In this document: piece after piece, positions 8,781 to 18,362 of the stretch
Position numbering within the stretch: position 1 is the stretch's first letter
How the letters are laid out: each line of letters begins with the position of its first letter
Position numbers and translations under genes: made by a program
The notes under the pieces: model-generated
Told to the model about the DNA's origin: nothing
The model's input: the letters and a program-made list of their open reading frames with translations, nothing else
Databases searched by the model: none
Assembly (NCBI RefSeq): GCF_001610895.1
Contig: NZ_CP011273.1
Location: 930,001 to 994,000 of the forward strand
Length of the DNA stretch: 64,000 nucleotides
Origin: Planctomyces sp. SH-PL62
Lineage (GTDB): Bacteria > Planctomycetota > Planctomycetia > Isosphaerales > Isosphaeraceae
Reading direction: 5' to 3'

Positions 8781-11700
8781 ATGAGCATGTCGAACGAGGT
8801 TCCGGCGCGTCGGCCGAGGCGGTGGCGGCTCTGGGTCGGGCTGGCCCTGATCATCCTGGCCGTCCCCGTCGCGCTGTTCGCGGCGCTGCCGTGGATCGCG
8901 AGCTCGCCGTGGGCGAAGCCCAGGATCGAGGCGGCCGCCAATCGGGTCCTCGCGCCGGGCGGAGTGGCGTTCGATCGGATCCGCGTTTCCTGGTTCCGGC
9001 CGACCGAGATCGACGCCCCGGCGCTGCTGGACGCGAACGGCTCCAGGCTCGTCGCCGCGCCGACGGGGACGTTCTCCTGGAACCTCTGGCAGATTTTGTT
9101 CGCCAGGCCGGTCGTCGGCACCCTGGCCCTGCAAAAGGGGGCGGTGGAGATCGGCCGATCGACGGAGGGGGACGTCGACCTGCTGGAGACCCTCAAGCCG
9201 ATCCTCCAGGACAAGCCCCCGCACACGATCCAGATCCGCATCGAGGGCGCCACCCTCAAGTTCACCCAGGAAGGGGTGGCCGACCCCTTCTACGCCGACC
9301 ACGCGGACATCGCGATCGACCTGGCACGTTATCCCGAACCGATTTCCTGGGACCTGAAACTCGCCCGCGACAAGCCGGCGGCCGAGCCCGGCCGGATGAA
9401 CATCGCCGGCAGCCTCGGCCGCGCCGATGATCTGGACGGCCTGATGCGGAACGCGTCGCTCGCGGTCACCGGCGACGGCTGGCCCTGGCGGATCACCCCG
9501 ACGTTCGGCGACCTGGAAGGGCTGGCGACCTCCGGCGAGTTCTCGGGCTCGCTCGCCGCCGGGACCATCGACGGCGTGTTGACGACCGAGGGAGACGCCC
9601 ACATCCACGACTTCCTCGCCGAAGGGCCGAAGCTCTCGGGCGACCAGTTCCGCCAGGCCGAGCTGAACGTCGGCTGGAAGGCCCAGGGCCGCGACGGCGT
9701 GTACCAGATCGAGCGGTTCGCCTTCGACGCCCCGGCCGCGACCCTCTCCGCCGTCGGCGAATTCCCTCCGGCCGCCGATCGCTCGGCCAAGCTCCAGGGG
9801 CGCGTCGACCTCGCGGCGCTCGCGGGGCAACTTCGCCGGACGCTCCGGCTCCAGGACGACGTGACGATCGAGAAGGGCGCCGTCGAACTGTTCGCCGAGG
9901 CGAAGGCCCGCCCCGACCCCGCCGCCGGCCAGCGGATCGAAGTCACCGCGAAGCTCGCCGACCTGGCCGCGAAGAAGGGGGCGAGCCAGATCGTCTGGAA
10001 CGACGCGACCACGCTCGTCGTCCGCCTCGATCGAACCGCCGACGCGGTCACCCTGGACCAGCTCGACGTCCAGACCCCGTTCCTTACCGCGACCGGCAAG
10101 GGGAACCTCGACGAAGGGATCGTCGTGGACGCTGCGTACGACCTGGCCGAAGCGCAGAAGCGGCTCCGCGATTGGGTCGACGTCGGGGCCTTCGAGGCCT
10201 CTGGTCAGGGGACGCTCCAGGCGCGGTATCGTCGTGAGCAAAGCCGATACTTGCTCGACGCCGACGGCGCGATCCGGGCGCTCGTCCTGAAGGGCCTGCC
10301 GGTCGTCGAGACGTTGACGCGTGCCGAGGTCCGCGGCGAACTGGCCGTGCGCGGCGACGCCGAGCCGTCCGGCCTCCCCCGCGATTGGCGTTACGTCTCG
10401 TTCCAGGGCCGGAGCGCGGAAGATGAGTTGAAACTGGAGACCACGTCGGACGCCGACAAGCCGACGCCGACGATGGTCAAGGCCCTGGCCCGCACGACGA
10501 TGGACCTCGGCGGCGACAACGCGAAGCGGATCGTCGAGGTCGCCGGCAGCGTCGTCGCCGGCCCGGAATCGGTCGATGCGAGCAACCTCAAGGTCTCGTC
10601 CGCCCCGGTGGCCGAACCGGGCGGGACGATCCCCCCGGAGGAGCCCTACGTCTGGCGGGGCTCGGCGCGTTACGACGTCAAGAAGGACGAGCTGAAGCTG
10701 ACCCGTCGCGACCCGGACGCGGGCGCCGACGAGAAGCCGCCGGCGTTCTCGGTCGACCACGTGCTCGCCGGCGGCTTCCGCTCGAAGGGGGCGGCCTGGT
10801 TCCAGGTCGACCTCTCGGGCGACCTGGTCGCGATCCAGGACGTCGTCGGCATGACGAAGCCCCAGGCGGCCGGGCTGCTCGCGGCCGAGGTGGATGGCAA
10901 GCAAAATGGGGACCTCTGGGACCTCGACGCCGTCGTCCAGGTCCGCGAGCTGGTGCAGCTCCAGGCCAATGGGGGGAAGCGGGACGTTGGAGAAGTCACG
11001 CTGACGCTCGATTCGAAGATCGCGGTGAAGGAACGACGGCTCGACCTGGCGCGGCTGGCCCTCGACACCCCTTACCTCCGTGCGGACGCCCAGGGCTCCG
11101 TCACCGAGCTGGGAGAGGCCCCGGTGGTGGACCTCCACGGGATGCTCGCCCCCGATTGGGAGCGGCTGACTCGCGAGCTGGCCTCGCGAGTCGAGCCCAA
11201 CGCCTCCGTCCGGGGACGGCCCCACCCCTGGAGCCTGGCCGGTCGGATCCCGCTGGGCAAGAAGGCCAGGGACGAACCCTCCACCCTGGACGGCGAGGCC
11301 GGGCTGCAGCTCGATCTCGTCGACGTCTTCGGCATGAGGCTGGAGAAGACGACCCTGGTCATCCGCACGGTCGACGGCGAGCTGGAGATCTCGCCGATCG
11401 ACGCGATGCTGAACGGGGGCCGGCTCAAGCTCGATCCCGCGATCGCCAAGGATGAAATGGGGAAGAGCTGGCTCTCTCTGGGCCGGGGCTCATCGCTGGC
11501 CGAGGCCGTGGTCAACGACGAGGTGTCGCACCGGGTCCTGGCTTATGTCGCCCCGGTGCTCGATCAGTCGACGCGCGTCGAGGGGAAGGTGTCGTTCGAT
11601 CTGGTCGACGCCCGTTTCTCGCTCGACGGCGACGCCACCAAGACGCAGGTCGAGGGGGACGTGCAGTTCGACGACGTGCGATTCATGCCCGGCCCGCTGG

Positions 11701-12392
11701 TCGACCAGCTGATCAACACGTTCAACCTGGAGCGGAAGGCGATTTTCGTGCTGCGCGACCCGGTCTCGATCCGGATCCTGGGCCGGACGATCTATCAGGA
11801 GGGCCTGATCCTGCCGGTGGGCGACGTCGCCGTGATCGGGATCGAGGGCTGGATGGATTTCGACAAGCGGATCGACATGCTGGCGACGTTCGCGGTCGTT
11901 CCTCCCCAGCGCAACATCCCGGTCGTCTCGCTGCTGCTGGAGAACGCCCGGATCCAGGTCCCCCTGACGGGCACGCTGGACAACCCCAAGATCAACGGCG
12001 AGCGGATCAAGGAAGGATTCAAGGATTTCGGCGAGTCGCTGCTGGAGACCACCCTGAGCGTCGGCGCGGGGATCGGCGACCTGTTCCGACGCGGCGGGGG
12101 CCGGGCGCAGCCTGCTCCCCCCGTCGAGGTCGTCCCCCCCCTCGAAGGCCCCGAGCGAGGCGCCCCCCGAGACGCCCCCCCGCCGCCTCCGCCCGCGACT
12201 CGTGATCGCGACGTCGCGCCTCCCCCGCCGAATCCGGGCCTCGATCCGGACGCCGAACTCCTGCTCCCCGGCTTCCGCCTGCCGTTCTCGCGCACGCCGG
12301 AGGAACGTCAACTCCAGAAGGAAATCCGCCAGCAGCGCCGGCAGGATCGGCGGGCCGATCGCCGCGCCCGCCAGGGGCGGCCGCTGGATTGA
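8781..12392 (+). CDS. Large AsmA-like/DUF3971-like membrane-anchored protein
   Basis: 1203 residues from the ATG at 8781. A basic N-terminus is followed by one transmembrane helix (about 17-38) and a very long, beta-rich periplasmic region. The segment WIASSPWAKPRIEAAANRVL resembles the start of AsmA/TamB-type proteins, and the C-terminal third has the repetitive amphipathic beta pattern and LPVGDVAVIGIEGWMDFD-type strands found near the end of AsmA family members. These proteins form hydrophobic grooves that bridge inner and outer membrane for lipid transport. The last 110 residues are proline-rich (a run of prolines near 12180) and end in a basic Gln/Arg helix. Family assignment rests on architecture rather than on a catalytic motif. 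An in-frame upstream extension to 8574 looks non-coding. The SRPBCC gene follows within 75 bp. Confidence 0.75.
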   Translation: MSMSNEVPARRPRRWRLWVGLALIILAVPVALFAALPWIASSPWAKPRIEAAANRVLAPGGVAFDRIRVSWFRPTEIDAPALLDANGSRLVAAPTGTFSWNLWQILFARPVVGTLALQKGAVEIGRSTEGDVDLLETLKPILQDKPPHTIQIRIEGATLKFTQEGVADPFYADHADIAIDLARYPEPISWDLKLARDKPAAEPGRMNIAGSLGRADDLDGLMRNASLAVTGDGWPWRITPTFGDLEGLATSGEFSGSLAAGTIDGVLTTEGDAHIHDFLAEGPKLSGDQFRQAELNVGWKAQGRDGVYQIERFAFDAPAATLSAVGEFPPAADRSAKLQGRVDLAALAGQLRRTLRLQDDVTIEKGAVELFAEAKARPDPAAGQRIEVTAKLADLAAKKGASQIVWNDATTLVVRLDRTADAVTLDQLDVQTPFLTATGKGNLDEGIVVDAAYDLAEAQKRLRDWVDVGAFEASGQGTLQARYRREQSRYLLDADGAIRALVLKGLPVVETLTRAEVRGELAVRGDAEPSGLPRDWRYVSFQGRSAEDELKLETTSDADKPTPTMVKALARTTMDLGGDNAKRIVEVAGSVVAGPESVDASNLKVSSAPVAEPGGTIPPEEPYVWRGSARYDVKKDELKLTRRDPDAGADEKPPAFSVDHVLAGGFRSKGAAWFQVDLSGDLVAIQDVVGMTKPQAAGLLAAEVDGKQNGDLWDLDAVVQVRELVQLQANGGKRDVGEVTLTLDSKIAVKERRLDLARLALDTPYLRADAQGSVTELGEAPVVDLHGMLAPDWERLTRELASRVEPNASVRGRPHPWSLAGRIPLGKKARDEPSTLDGEAGLQLDLVDVFGMRLEKTTLVIRTVDGELEISPIDAMLNGGRLKLDPAIAKDEMGKSWLSLGRGSSLAEAVVNDEVSHRVLAYVAPVLDQSTRVEGKVSFDLVDARFSLDGDATKTQVEGDVQFDDVRFMPGPLVDQLINTFNLERKAIFVLRDPVSIRILGRTIYQEGLILPVGDVAVIGIEGWMDFDKRIDMLATFAVVPPQRNIPVVSLLLENARIQVPLTGTLDNPKINGERIKEGFKDFGESLLETTLSVGAGIGDLFRRGGGRAQPAPPVEVVPPLEGPERGAPRDAPPPPPPATRDRDVAPPPPNPGLDPDAELLLPGFRLPFSRTPEERQLQKEIRQQRRQDRRADRRARQGRPLD

Positions 12393-12463
12393 GGATCGGC
12401 CGGACGATCACTCCTCCCGCGTCCGCGTGGGGAGGGAGAGGGAAAAGGACCTGGAGGAAGCCC

Positions 12464-12877
12464 ATGCTTAAGACGACGGCCTCCCTGGAAATCCCGGCTT
12501 CCGCCGAGCGGGTCTGGCGACTCATCGGCGGGTTCGATTCCTTGCCGGACTGGCTCCCGCTGATTTCGGAAAGCACGCCCAGCGAGGGGGGACGCATCCG
12601 TACCTTGAAGACCTCGGACGGGGTCGTGATTGTGGAGCGTCTGCAAGCCTTCAGCGAGGCCGACCGCTCCTATTCGTACTCGTTCGTCCAGTCGCCGTTC
12701 TCGGTGCGCGACTACTTCGCGACGCTGCGGGTGCGAGAGGCGGCGGACGAGTCGGCGGCGGTCGTCGAATGGTCGGGGACGTTCACCCCCGTGGGGATCG
12801 CCGACGACGAGGCGATCCGACTCTTCGACGGGATCTACCAGGGCGGGCTCGCCGCGATCAAGAACGCCTTCGCCTGA
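12464..12877 (+). CDS. SRPBCC family (polyketide cyclase/START-like) protein
   Basis: 137-residue soluble protein of the helix-grip fold. The opening TASLEIPASAERVWRLIGGF and the LPDWLPLISESTP segment are the usual beginning of polyketide-cyclase/dehydrase-like SRPBCC proteins, which bind hydrophobic ligands in a central cavity. There is no motif that names the ligand. The start at ATG 12464 is supported by GGAGGA five bases upstream; the open frame overlaps the end of the AsmA-like gene only in its non-coding extension. It probably shares a transcript with the AsmA-like gene 71 bp upstream and converges on the histidine kinase gene. Confidence 0.85.
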   Translation: MLKTTASLEIPASAERVWRLIGGFDSLPDWLPLISESTPSEGGRIRTLKTSDGVVIVERLQAFSEADRSYSYSFVQSPFSVRDYFATLRVREAADESAAVVEWSGTFTPVGIADDEAIRLFDGIYQGGLAAIKNAFA

Positions 12878-12912
12878 GCCACGCCTGGGCCGGGGGGTAA
12901 GGCTCGGCGGGT

Positions 12913-14877
12913 TCAGGCGTCGTCGCGGGACACGGGGGCGGCCTCGACGGGAAGTCGCACTTTTCGGGGGGGCGAGAGCGGCAGGAAGACGGTGAAGTGC
13001 GAGCCCTCCCCGGGGGCGGATTCGACCTCGATCCGGCCACCGTGGTCCTGGATGATGCCGTAGCTGATGGAGAGCCCCAGCCCGGTCCCCTTGCCGACGG
13101 GCTTAGTCGTGAAGAAGGGGTCGAAGATCCGTCTTCGGAAGTCCGGGGCGATGCCGACGCCCTGGTCGATCACCTCGATCGTCACGCCGTCGCCGTGCGG
13201 CCGGGTGCGGAGCGTCACCGAGGAGCCCGGAGGGCTGGCGTCGATGGCATTGATCAGGAGATTGAGCACCACCTGATTGATCTTGCCCGGCGAACAGGTC
13301 ACGGCGGGCAGTTCCTGAAGGTCCGGCGCGACCTCGACCTGGCGATCGCGGGCCGGCCCGGCGATGATGCTGAGGGTTGTGGCGATCCCCGCGTTCAGGT
13401 CGGCTTCCTCCAGATCCCCCCCGTCGAGGCGGGCGAAATCGCGGAGATCCTTGACGATCCGACGAATCCGCCCCAGGCCCTCGCGCGCCCGGTTGGTCAG
13501 GCTTTCCAGGCTTTCGAGCGAGTATTCGAGGTCCATCCGGTCGGCGAGCGCGTCGATCTCGGCGGCGAGTTCGGGATGCCGATCGGCGAGGGTCGATCCC
13601 GCTTGCTGATAGAGCCGGACGAGTTCGACGAGCCCCGCCACGTCGCGCTGGAGGATGGCCAGGTCGTTCCCCACGAAGGCGAGCGGATTGTTGATCTCGT
13701 GGGCGACCCCGGCGATGAGCTGGCCCAGGGCCGACAGCTTCTCGGCCTGCACCAACTGCCCCTCGGCCTGCTTCAACTCGTCGTAGGCGGCCTGGAGGGC
13801 GGCGTACGCCTTCTCGCGCGAGGCGCCGAGCGCTTCGAGCTGGGCGGCGTTGCGGCGGAGGGCCTCATCGGCCTCGATGCGGTCGGTGACGTCGCGGACC
13901 ATCTGGCTGGCGCCCAAAAGATCGCCCTGGTCGTCGCGGATCGGGCTGTACGTCAACTCCAGGTGGATCACGCCCCCATCGGCGTCGGGATAGGCGACGA
14001 CGGTCTGGAAGCGTTCCCCGGCCAGCGCGCGGTCCCAGCGAGCCGCCAGTCGCGCGAAGGCGTCGGTGCGGCCGGCCAGGGCGTCGTCGAGGCGCATGCC
14101 TTGCTCGATCTCGCGACCGAACAGGGCGGCGAATCGCGACTTGTACGCGGTGTTCAGCAGGATGAATCGGCGGTCTCGGTCGAGCGCGGCGATCTGGTCG
14201 GTCGTCCCCTCGACCACGCCCCGGAGGCGGGCGTTGGCGAACCGGAGCGCGCGATAGGCGTCGCGGAGCCGGGCCTCCTCGCGGAGCCGGTCCGAGAGGT
14301 CGTGGACGATGCACGCGGCCACGGGGGCGTCACGCAGCTCGACGATGCCGAGGCTGACGGCGACGGGCGTCGTCCCGCCCCCCTTGAGTCGGCCCTGCGT
14401 CTCCAGGCCCCGGATCGCCCCCAGGTCGCGGCGAAGGACCGGAGGGGCCTCTGGCGCGGCGCGACGGCAGAGGAACTCGGCGGCCTCGGGGAGCAGGATT
14501 TCGATCGGCCGCCCCAGCAATTCGTCGCGATGGTAGCCGAACATCGACTCCACCCGCGCATTGACCAGCACCACCCGACACGAGCCGTCGATGAGCGCAA
14601 CGCCGTTGGGGGCCGCCTCCAGCACGGCCAGCAGCCCCGCACCGCTCGCCTCGGCCTCGTCGCGACGGCGAAGATGCCAGAGGGCGACGCCCGTCATGCA
14701 GAGGACCGCCAGGATCAGGCCCTGGATGGCGATCAGGTGCCAGGCGTGGGAGGTCGAGCCCGGGTCGCTCGCGACCCGCCCCAGCCGTTCGATCGCGAAT
14801 CCGCCGAGGCCCGCGGCCGTCGCGGCCACGGCGACCAGGATGATCGGAGGCGTCGATTTCCGCTCAAACTCGCCCAT
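12913..14877 (-). CDS. Two-PAS membrane sensor histidine kinase
   Basis: 654 residues. Two transmembrane helices near the N-terminus (about 11-30 and 48-68) are followed by a PAS domain (LLAVLEAAPNGVALID), a second PAS domain (VVEGTTDQIAALDRDRRFIL), a coiled coil rich in Ala/Glu, a HisKA domain with the phosphoacceptor His in LIAGVAHEINNPLAF, and an HATPase domain with N box VVLNLLINAIDA, DQGVGIAP, FDPFFTTKPVGKGTGLGLS. The layout is that of NtrB/AtoS-type kinases, which usually phosphorylate a sigma-54-type response regulator. No response regulator is encoded nearby, so its partner is unknown. The start at 14877 gives a short basic N-terminus before the first helix; the reading frame upstream runs into the tRNA and is not coding. 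Confidence 0.93.
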   Translation of the reverse strand: MGEFERKSTPPIILVAVAATAAGLGGFAIERLGRVASDPGSTSHAWHLIAIQGLILAVLCMTGVALWHLRRRDEAEASGAGLLAVLEAAPNGVALIDGSCRVVLVNARVESMFGYHRDELLGRPIEILLPEAAEFLCRRAAPEAPPVLRRDLGAIRGLETQGRLKGGGTTPVAVSLGIVELRDAPVAACIVHDLSDRLREEARLRDAYRALRFANARLRGVVEGTTDQIAALDRDRRFILLNTAYKSRFAALFGREIEQGMRLDDALAGRTDAFARLAARWDRALAGERFQTVVAYPDADGGVIHLELTYSPIRDDQGDLLGASQMVRDVTDRIEADEALRRNAAQLEALGASREKAYAALQAAYDELKQAEGQLVQAEKLSALGQLIAGVAHEINNPLAFVGNDLAILQRDVAGLVELVRLYQQAGSTLADRHPELAAEIDALADRMDLEYSLESLESLTNRAREGLGRIRRIVKDLRDFARLDGGDLEEADLNAGIATTLSIIAGPARDRQVEVAPDLQELPAVTCSPGKINQVVLNLLINAIDASPPGSSVTLRTRPHGDGVTIEVIDQGVGIAPDFRRRIFDPFFTTKPVGKGTGLGLSISYGIIQDHGGRIEVESAPGEGSHFTVFLPLSPPRKVRLPVEAAPVSRDDA

Positions 14878-15073
14878 GCGCGAGAAGCCCCAATCACGGA
14901 TCCGCCCCGCACCGACGCCGGACGGCTCGTCGGTCGCTGCGAGGCCGGCTCGTCCCAGACCGCGGCGATCGCCCCGCCCCGAGGGGGCGGCGCCCGGAAA
15001 CGCGGGGACGCGATCGCGGCGACACGTCCCGGCGAAGACGTCGCGAACGGGATCGGGAAAGGGGATGCGCGGG

Positions 15074-15157
<84 letters not shown>

Positions 15158-15234
15158 GAGGGCATCCCATCGCGGACCTCGCCGCCCGGGCTTATCCTAA
15201 CAGGATCGTAGTCCGCACCCAAGAGGTCAGTCTC

Positions 15235-16949
15235 ATGACGACGCGACGCGCGCTGCTTCGGCGCTGCGGCCGGAGCCTCTCCCTCCTGCCGCTCCTCGGC
15301 CCCTCCCTGTTCGGTCGCGAGGCCCTCGCCGCGCTCGCCGCCCCTCGCGGCGAGTTGGCCGTCGATCTGGTGATCGTCGGCGGGGGGGTGGGGGCGTGGC
15401 CGCCGCCCTCTCCGCCCTTCGCCAGGGCCTCCGCGTGGCGCTCACGGAGCCGACCGACTGGATCGGCGGCCAGCTCACCAGCCAGGCCGTCCCCCCCGAC
15501 GAGCACCCCTGGATCGAACAGTTCGGTTCCTCCCTGAGCTACCGCGGCTATCGCACCGGGGTCCGCGAGTACTACAAGAAGCATTCGCCGCTGACCGTCG
15601 AGGCGCTCTCGAACCCGTTCCTCAATCCGGGGGGCGGCACCGTCTCCCGGCTCTGCCATGAGCCCCGCGTCGGTCTTTCCGTGCTGACCGATCTGCTCGC
15701 CCCCTTCGCCTCGCTCGGCCGCCTCGCGACGCTGCTCGAACACGAGCCGACCCGCGCCGAGGTCGACGGCGACCGCATCCGCGCGGTGTACGTCCGCAAC
15801 AAGCGGAACGGCGCCGAGGTCGCGCTCACGGCGCCCTATTTCCTCGACGCCACCGAGCTGGGGGACCTCCTGCCGCTGGCCGGCGTCGAGCACGTCGTCG
15901 GGGCCGAGAGCCAGGCGCAGACCGGCGAGCTTCACGCCCCGACGGAAGCCGACCCCGGCGTCCAGCAGGCGTTCACCGTCTGCTTCGCCATGGAGTATCG
16001 CGACGGCGAGGATCACACCATTGAAAAGCCCGAGGAGTACGACTTCTGGCGAGGGTTCGTCCCCGAACTGGCCCCCCCGTGGCCGGGCAAGCTCCTGGAC
16101 CTGACCTATACTCACCCCGTCACTCTCAAGCCCATGAACCTGGGGTTCGATCCCTCGGGAAAGGGGCAGGGCCTGTGGCTCTACCGCCGAATCCTCGACC
16201 CCTCCATCTATCGCCCCGGCGCGTACGACGGCGGCGGCGCGACGCTGGTCAACTGGCCGCAGAACGACTACCTCCTGGGGCCCCTCGTCGCCGAAGGCCA
16301 GACCGCCGAGCAGGCCGAGGCGCGCGTCCGCCGCGCCCGGCAGCTCAGCCTGTCGCTCTTCTACTGGTTGCAGACCGAATGTCCGCGACCTGACGGCGGG
16401 ACCGGCTGGAAGGGGCTGCGCCTCCGTCCCGACATGATGGGGACCGACGACGGCCTCGCCAAGGCCCCGTATATCCGCGAGGCGCGCCGGATCAAGGCCG
16501 AATTCACCGTCACCGAGGAGCACGTCGGCCTGGAAGCGCGGCGCATGAAGTTGGGAAGGCAGGACGTCGACGCCGAGCCCTTCCGGGATTCCGTGGGGGT
16601 CGGCAGCTACCGGATCGACCTCCACCCGGCGACCGGCGGGAGGAATTACGTGGACGTCAGCTCGCTGCCCTTCCAGATCCCGCTGGGCGCCCTCCTCCCC
16701 GTCCGGGTCTCCAACCTCCTCGCCGCCTGCAAGAACCTGGGCGTGACCCACATCACCAACGGCTGCTACCGGCTGCACCCGGTGGAGTGGCTGATCGGCG
16801 AGGCCGCCGGCGCGGTCGTGGCGCAGGCCCTGGCGACCAAGGAGACGCCGAAGGCCATCCGGGCGGACGAAAATCGGTTCGCGACGTTCCAGAACAAGCT
16901 GAAATCTCAGGGGGTCGACGTCGCCTGGCCGAGGGCGACGGCGCGCTGA
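15235..16949 (+). pseudogene. FAD-dependent oxidoreductase (FAD_oxidored family), apparent -1 frameshift
   Basis: Reads as one protein of about 571 residues if one base is restored near 15390-15394. The N-terminus has a Tat-like export signal (TTRRALLRR, then a hydrophobic stretch). The FAD-binding Rossmann motif is split: the first frame gives VDLVIVGGGVG, and the second continues as GVAAALSALRQGLRVALTEP, WIGGQLTSQ and on to the C-terminal SNLLAACKNLGVTH and NGCYRLHPVEWLIGEAAG. These blocks match planctomycete FAD-dependent oxidoreductases of the PF12831 type, whose substrates are mostly unknown. The break lies where a run of seven G is followed by T and five G, and adding one G to the five-G run restores the motif exactly. 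Sequencing error, a genuine mutation or ribosomal slippage are all possible. Confidence 0.85.
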
Positions 16950-17202
16950 TCGATCGGGGCCGGATGAGTTTCCGTTCAGGACCGCAAGATCGCGGCGGAT
17001 TCGGCGAACTTCGTTGCAGAACCGGTCGTATGATAAGGAGTAGGGAGGCGGTGCCGCGCGACGGCGGTTCTGCTTGCCGGATCTGGAGAAGTCGCCGAGA
17101 ATGGAGGGTCGACGACGGCCCTCGGCTCGGCGGCCCGCCTCGGACGACCGCCGCCGTGGACGACCGACCTCAACCGTCGCGTTCCTTCAGGAGATCTAAA
17201 TC

Positions 17203-17979
17203 GTGACGTCCAGCAATCCCGCCTTTTCCCAGGACATGTTCGCCGGCTATGACCAGGTGTACGGCGCGCCTCGGAGCCTGACGACGACCGTCCAGGGGAC
17301 GATGGGAAAGACCTTCCTGCTCCTGGCGATCCTGTCGGCGACCGGCCTCTGGTCGTGGAACGCGGTCGGCACCGGCCAGATGTCGATCGGCGTGATGATC
17401 GGGGCGGCCCTCGCCGGCTTCGTGATCTCGCTGGTGACGATCTTCAAGCCGACGTTCGCCCCCTGGACCGCGCCGGTGTATGCGGCGATGCAGGGCGTGT
17501 TCCTCGGCGGCCTCTCGCAGATCATCGACTCCCAGGTCCGGGCGCAGCAGGGGCTCAACGGCCAGTTCCAGGGGATCGCCTTGCAGGCGGTATCGCTGAC
17601 CGTCGGCGTGACGCTGGTGATGCTGTTCCTCTACGCCAGCGGGACGATCCGCGTCACCGACAAGCTGCGGTCGGGGATCATCATGGCCACGGGGGCGCTG
17701 GCGCTCTTCTACGTCGTCTCGATGCTCCTCCGCATGTTCGGCGTGACGATGCCCCTGATCTGGAGCGCGACGCCGATGGGCATCGGCTTCAGCCTCCTGG
17801 TGGTCGGCCTGGCGGCGTTCAATCTGCTGCTCGACTTCGACTTCATCGAGGAAGCCGCCCGCCGCGAGGCCCCCAAGTACATGGAATGGTACGGGGCGTT
17901 CGGCCTGATGGTCACGCTCGTCTGGCTGTACCTTGAGATCCTCCGGCTGCTCCAGAAGATCGCCAACAGCCGAGACTGA
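17203..17979 (+). CDS. Bax inhibitor-1/YccA family integral membrane protein
   Basis: 258 residues with about seven hydrophobic helices. After a soluble stretch of about 40 residues, TVQGTMGKTFLLLAILSATG begins the membrane region, and the C-terminal EWYGAFGLMVTLVWLYLEIL resembles the YccA/BI-1 (BaxI_1) end. Bacterial members are pH-sensitive calcium-leak-type channels or FtsH regulators; the role here is not known. Translation starts at GTG 17203, with AGGAG upstream. A TATGAT hexamer at 17029-17034 lies in the preceding gap, but no convincing -35 was found for it. A strong hairpin follows at 18018-18061. Confidence 0.92.
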   Translation: MTSSNPAFSQDMFAGYDQVYGAPRSLTTTVQGTMGKTFLLLAILSATGLWSWNAVGTGQMSIGVMIGAALAGFVISLVTIFKPTFAPWTAPVYAAMQGVFLGGLSQIIDSQVRAQQGLNGQFQGIALQAVSLTVGVTLVMLFLYASGTIRVTDKLRSGIIMATGALALFYVVSMLLRMFGVTMPLIWSATPMGIGFSLLVVGLAAFNLLLDFDFIEEAARREAPKYMEWYGAFGLMVTLVWLYLEILRLLQKIANSRD

Positions 17980-18362
17980 GCTCTCGAATTGACTCTGGTA
18001 ATCCAACAAGCAAGCGTCGAAGGCCGACGGTCGCCGCCCCAGGGCGGGCCGTCGGCCTTCGGCGTTTCCGGCCCCTCCGCACGCCGATCTTGCTCTTGCC
18101 GGGCGAGGGCCGGCGTAGTAATCTGCGGCCCACCTCGAAGGAGCCTCAAGTACCGGGTCGCCCCAGCCGACCCGGTCGAGCGTGGTCCTGGAAACGGCGT
18201 CGGGCGCCCGCCCCGCGACCGTCGATCCGCCTCGTGGGGATCGCCGTGTCGACGGACGCGACGGGTCGACGGACGGCGTTGGAATCCCCGCCCCGATGAC
18301 CGGGCGACGACGGGCGGCCCAGGATGGGTCGGCCGGCCCTTTGAGAATGGAGTCGAACCGTT
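17980..18362. other. 383-bp intergenic region
   Basis: Between the Bax-inhibitor gene and the small secreted protein, both on the plus strand. It contains the hairpin at 18018-18061. The remainder (18062-18362) is G/C-rich, with no credible ORF, tRNA or clear promoter; reading frames crossing it lack protein-like composition. Confidence 0.6.
18018..18061 (+). terminator. Hairpin terminator after the Bax-inhibitor gene
   Basis: A perfect 13-bp inverted repeat (CGAAGGCCGACGG and its complement, 18018-18030 and 18049-18061) with an 18-nt G/C-rich loop, 39 bp after the stop codon and followed by only a short T run. Confidence 0.65.

Noticed and set aside
8601-11225. 874-codon antisense frame in the AsmA-like gene
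   Set aside because: Same compositional artefact; no start signal or domain.
12160-12240. Proline run in the AsmA-like gene as a possible separate small gene or repeat array
   Set aside because: It is in frame with the large gene and reads as a disordered linker; no repeat unit is regular enough.
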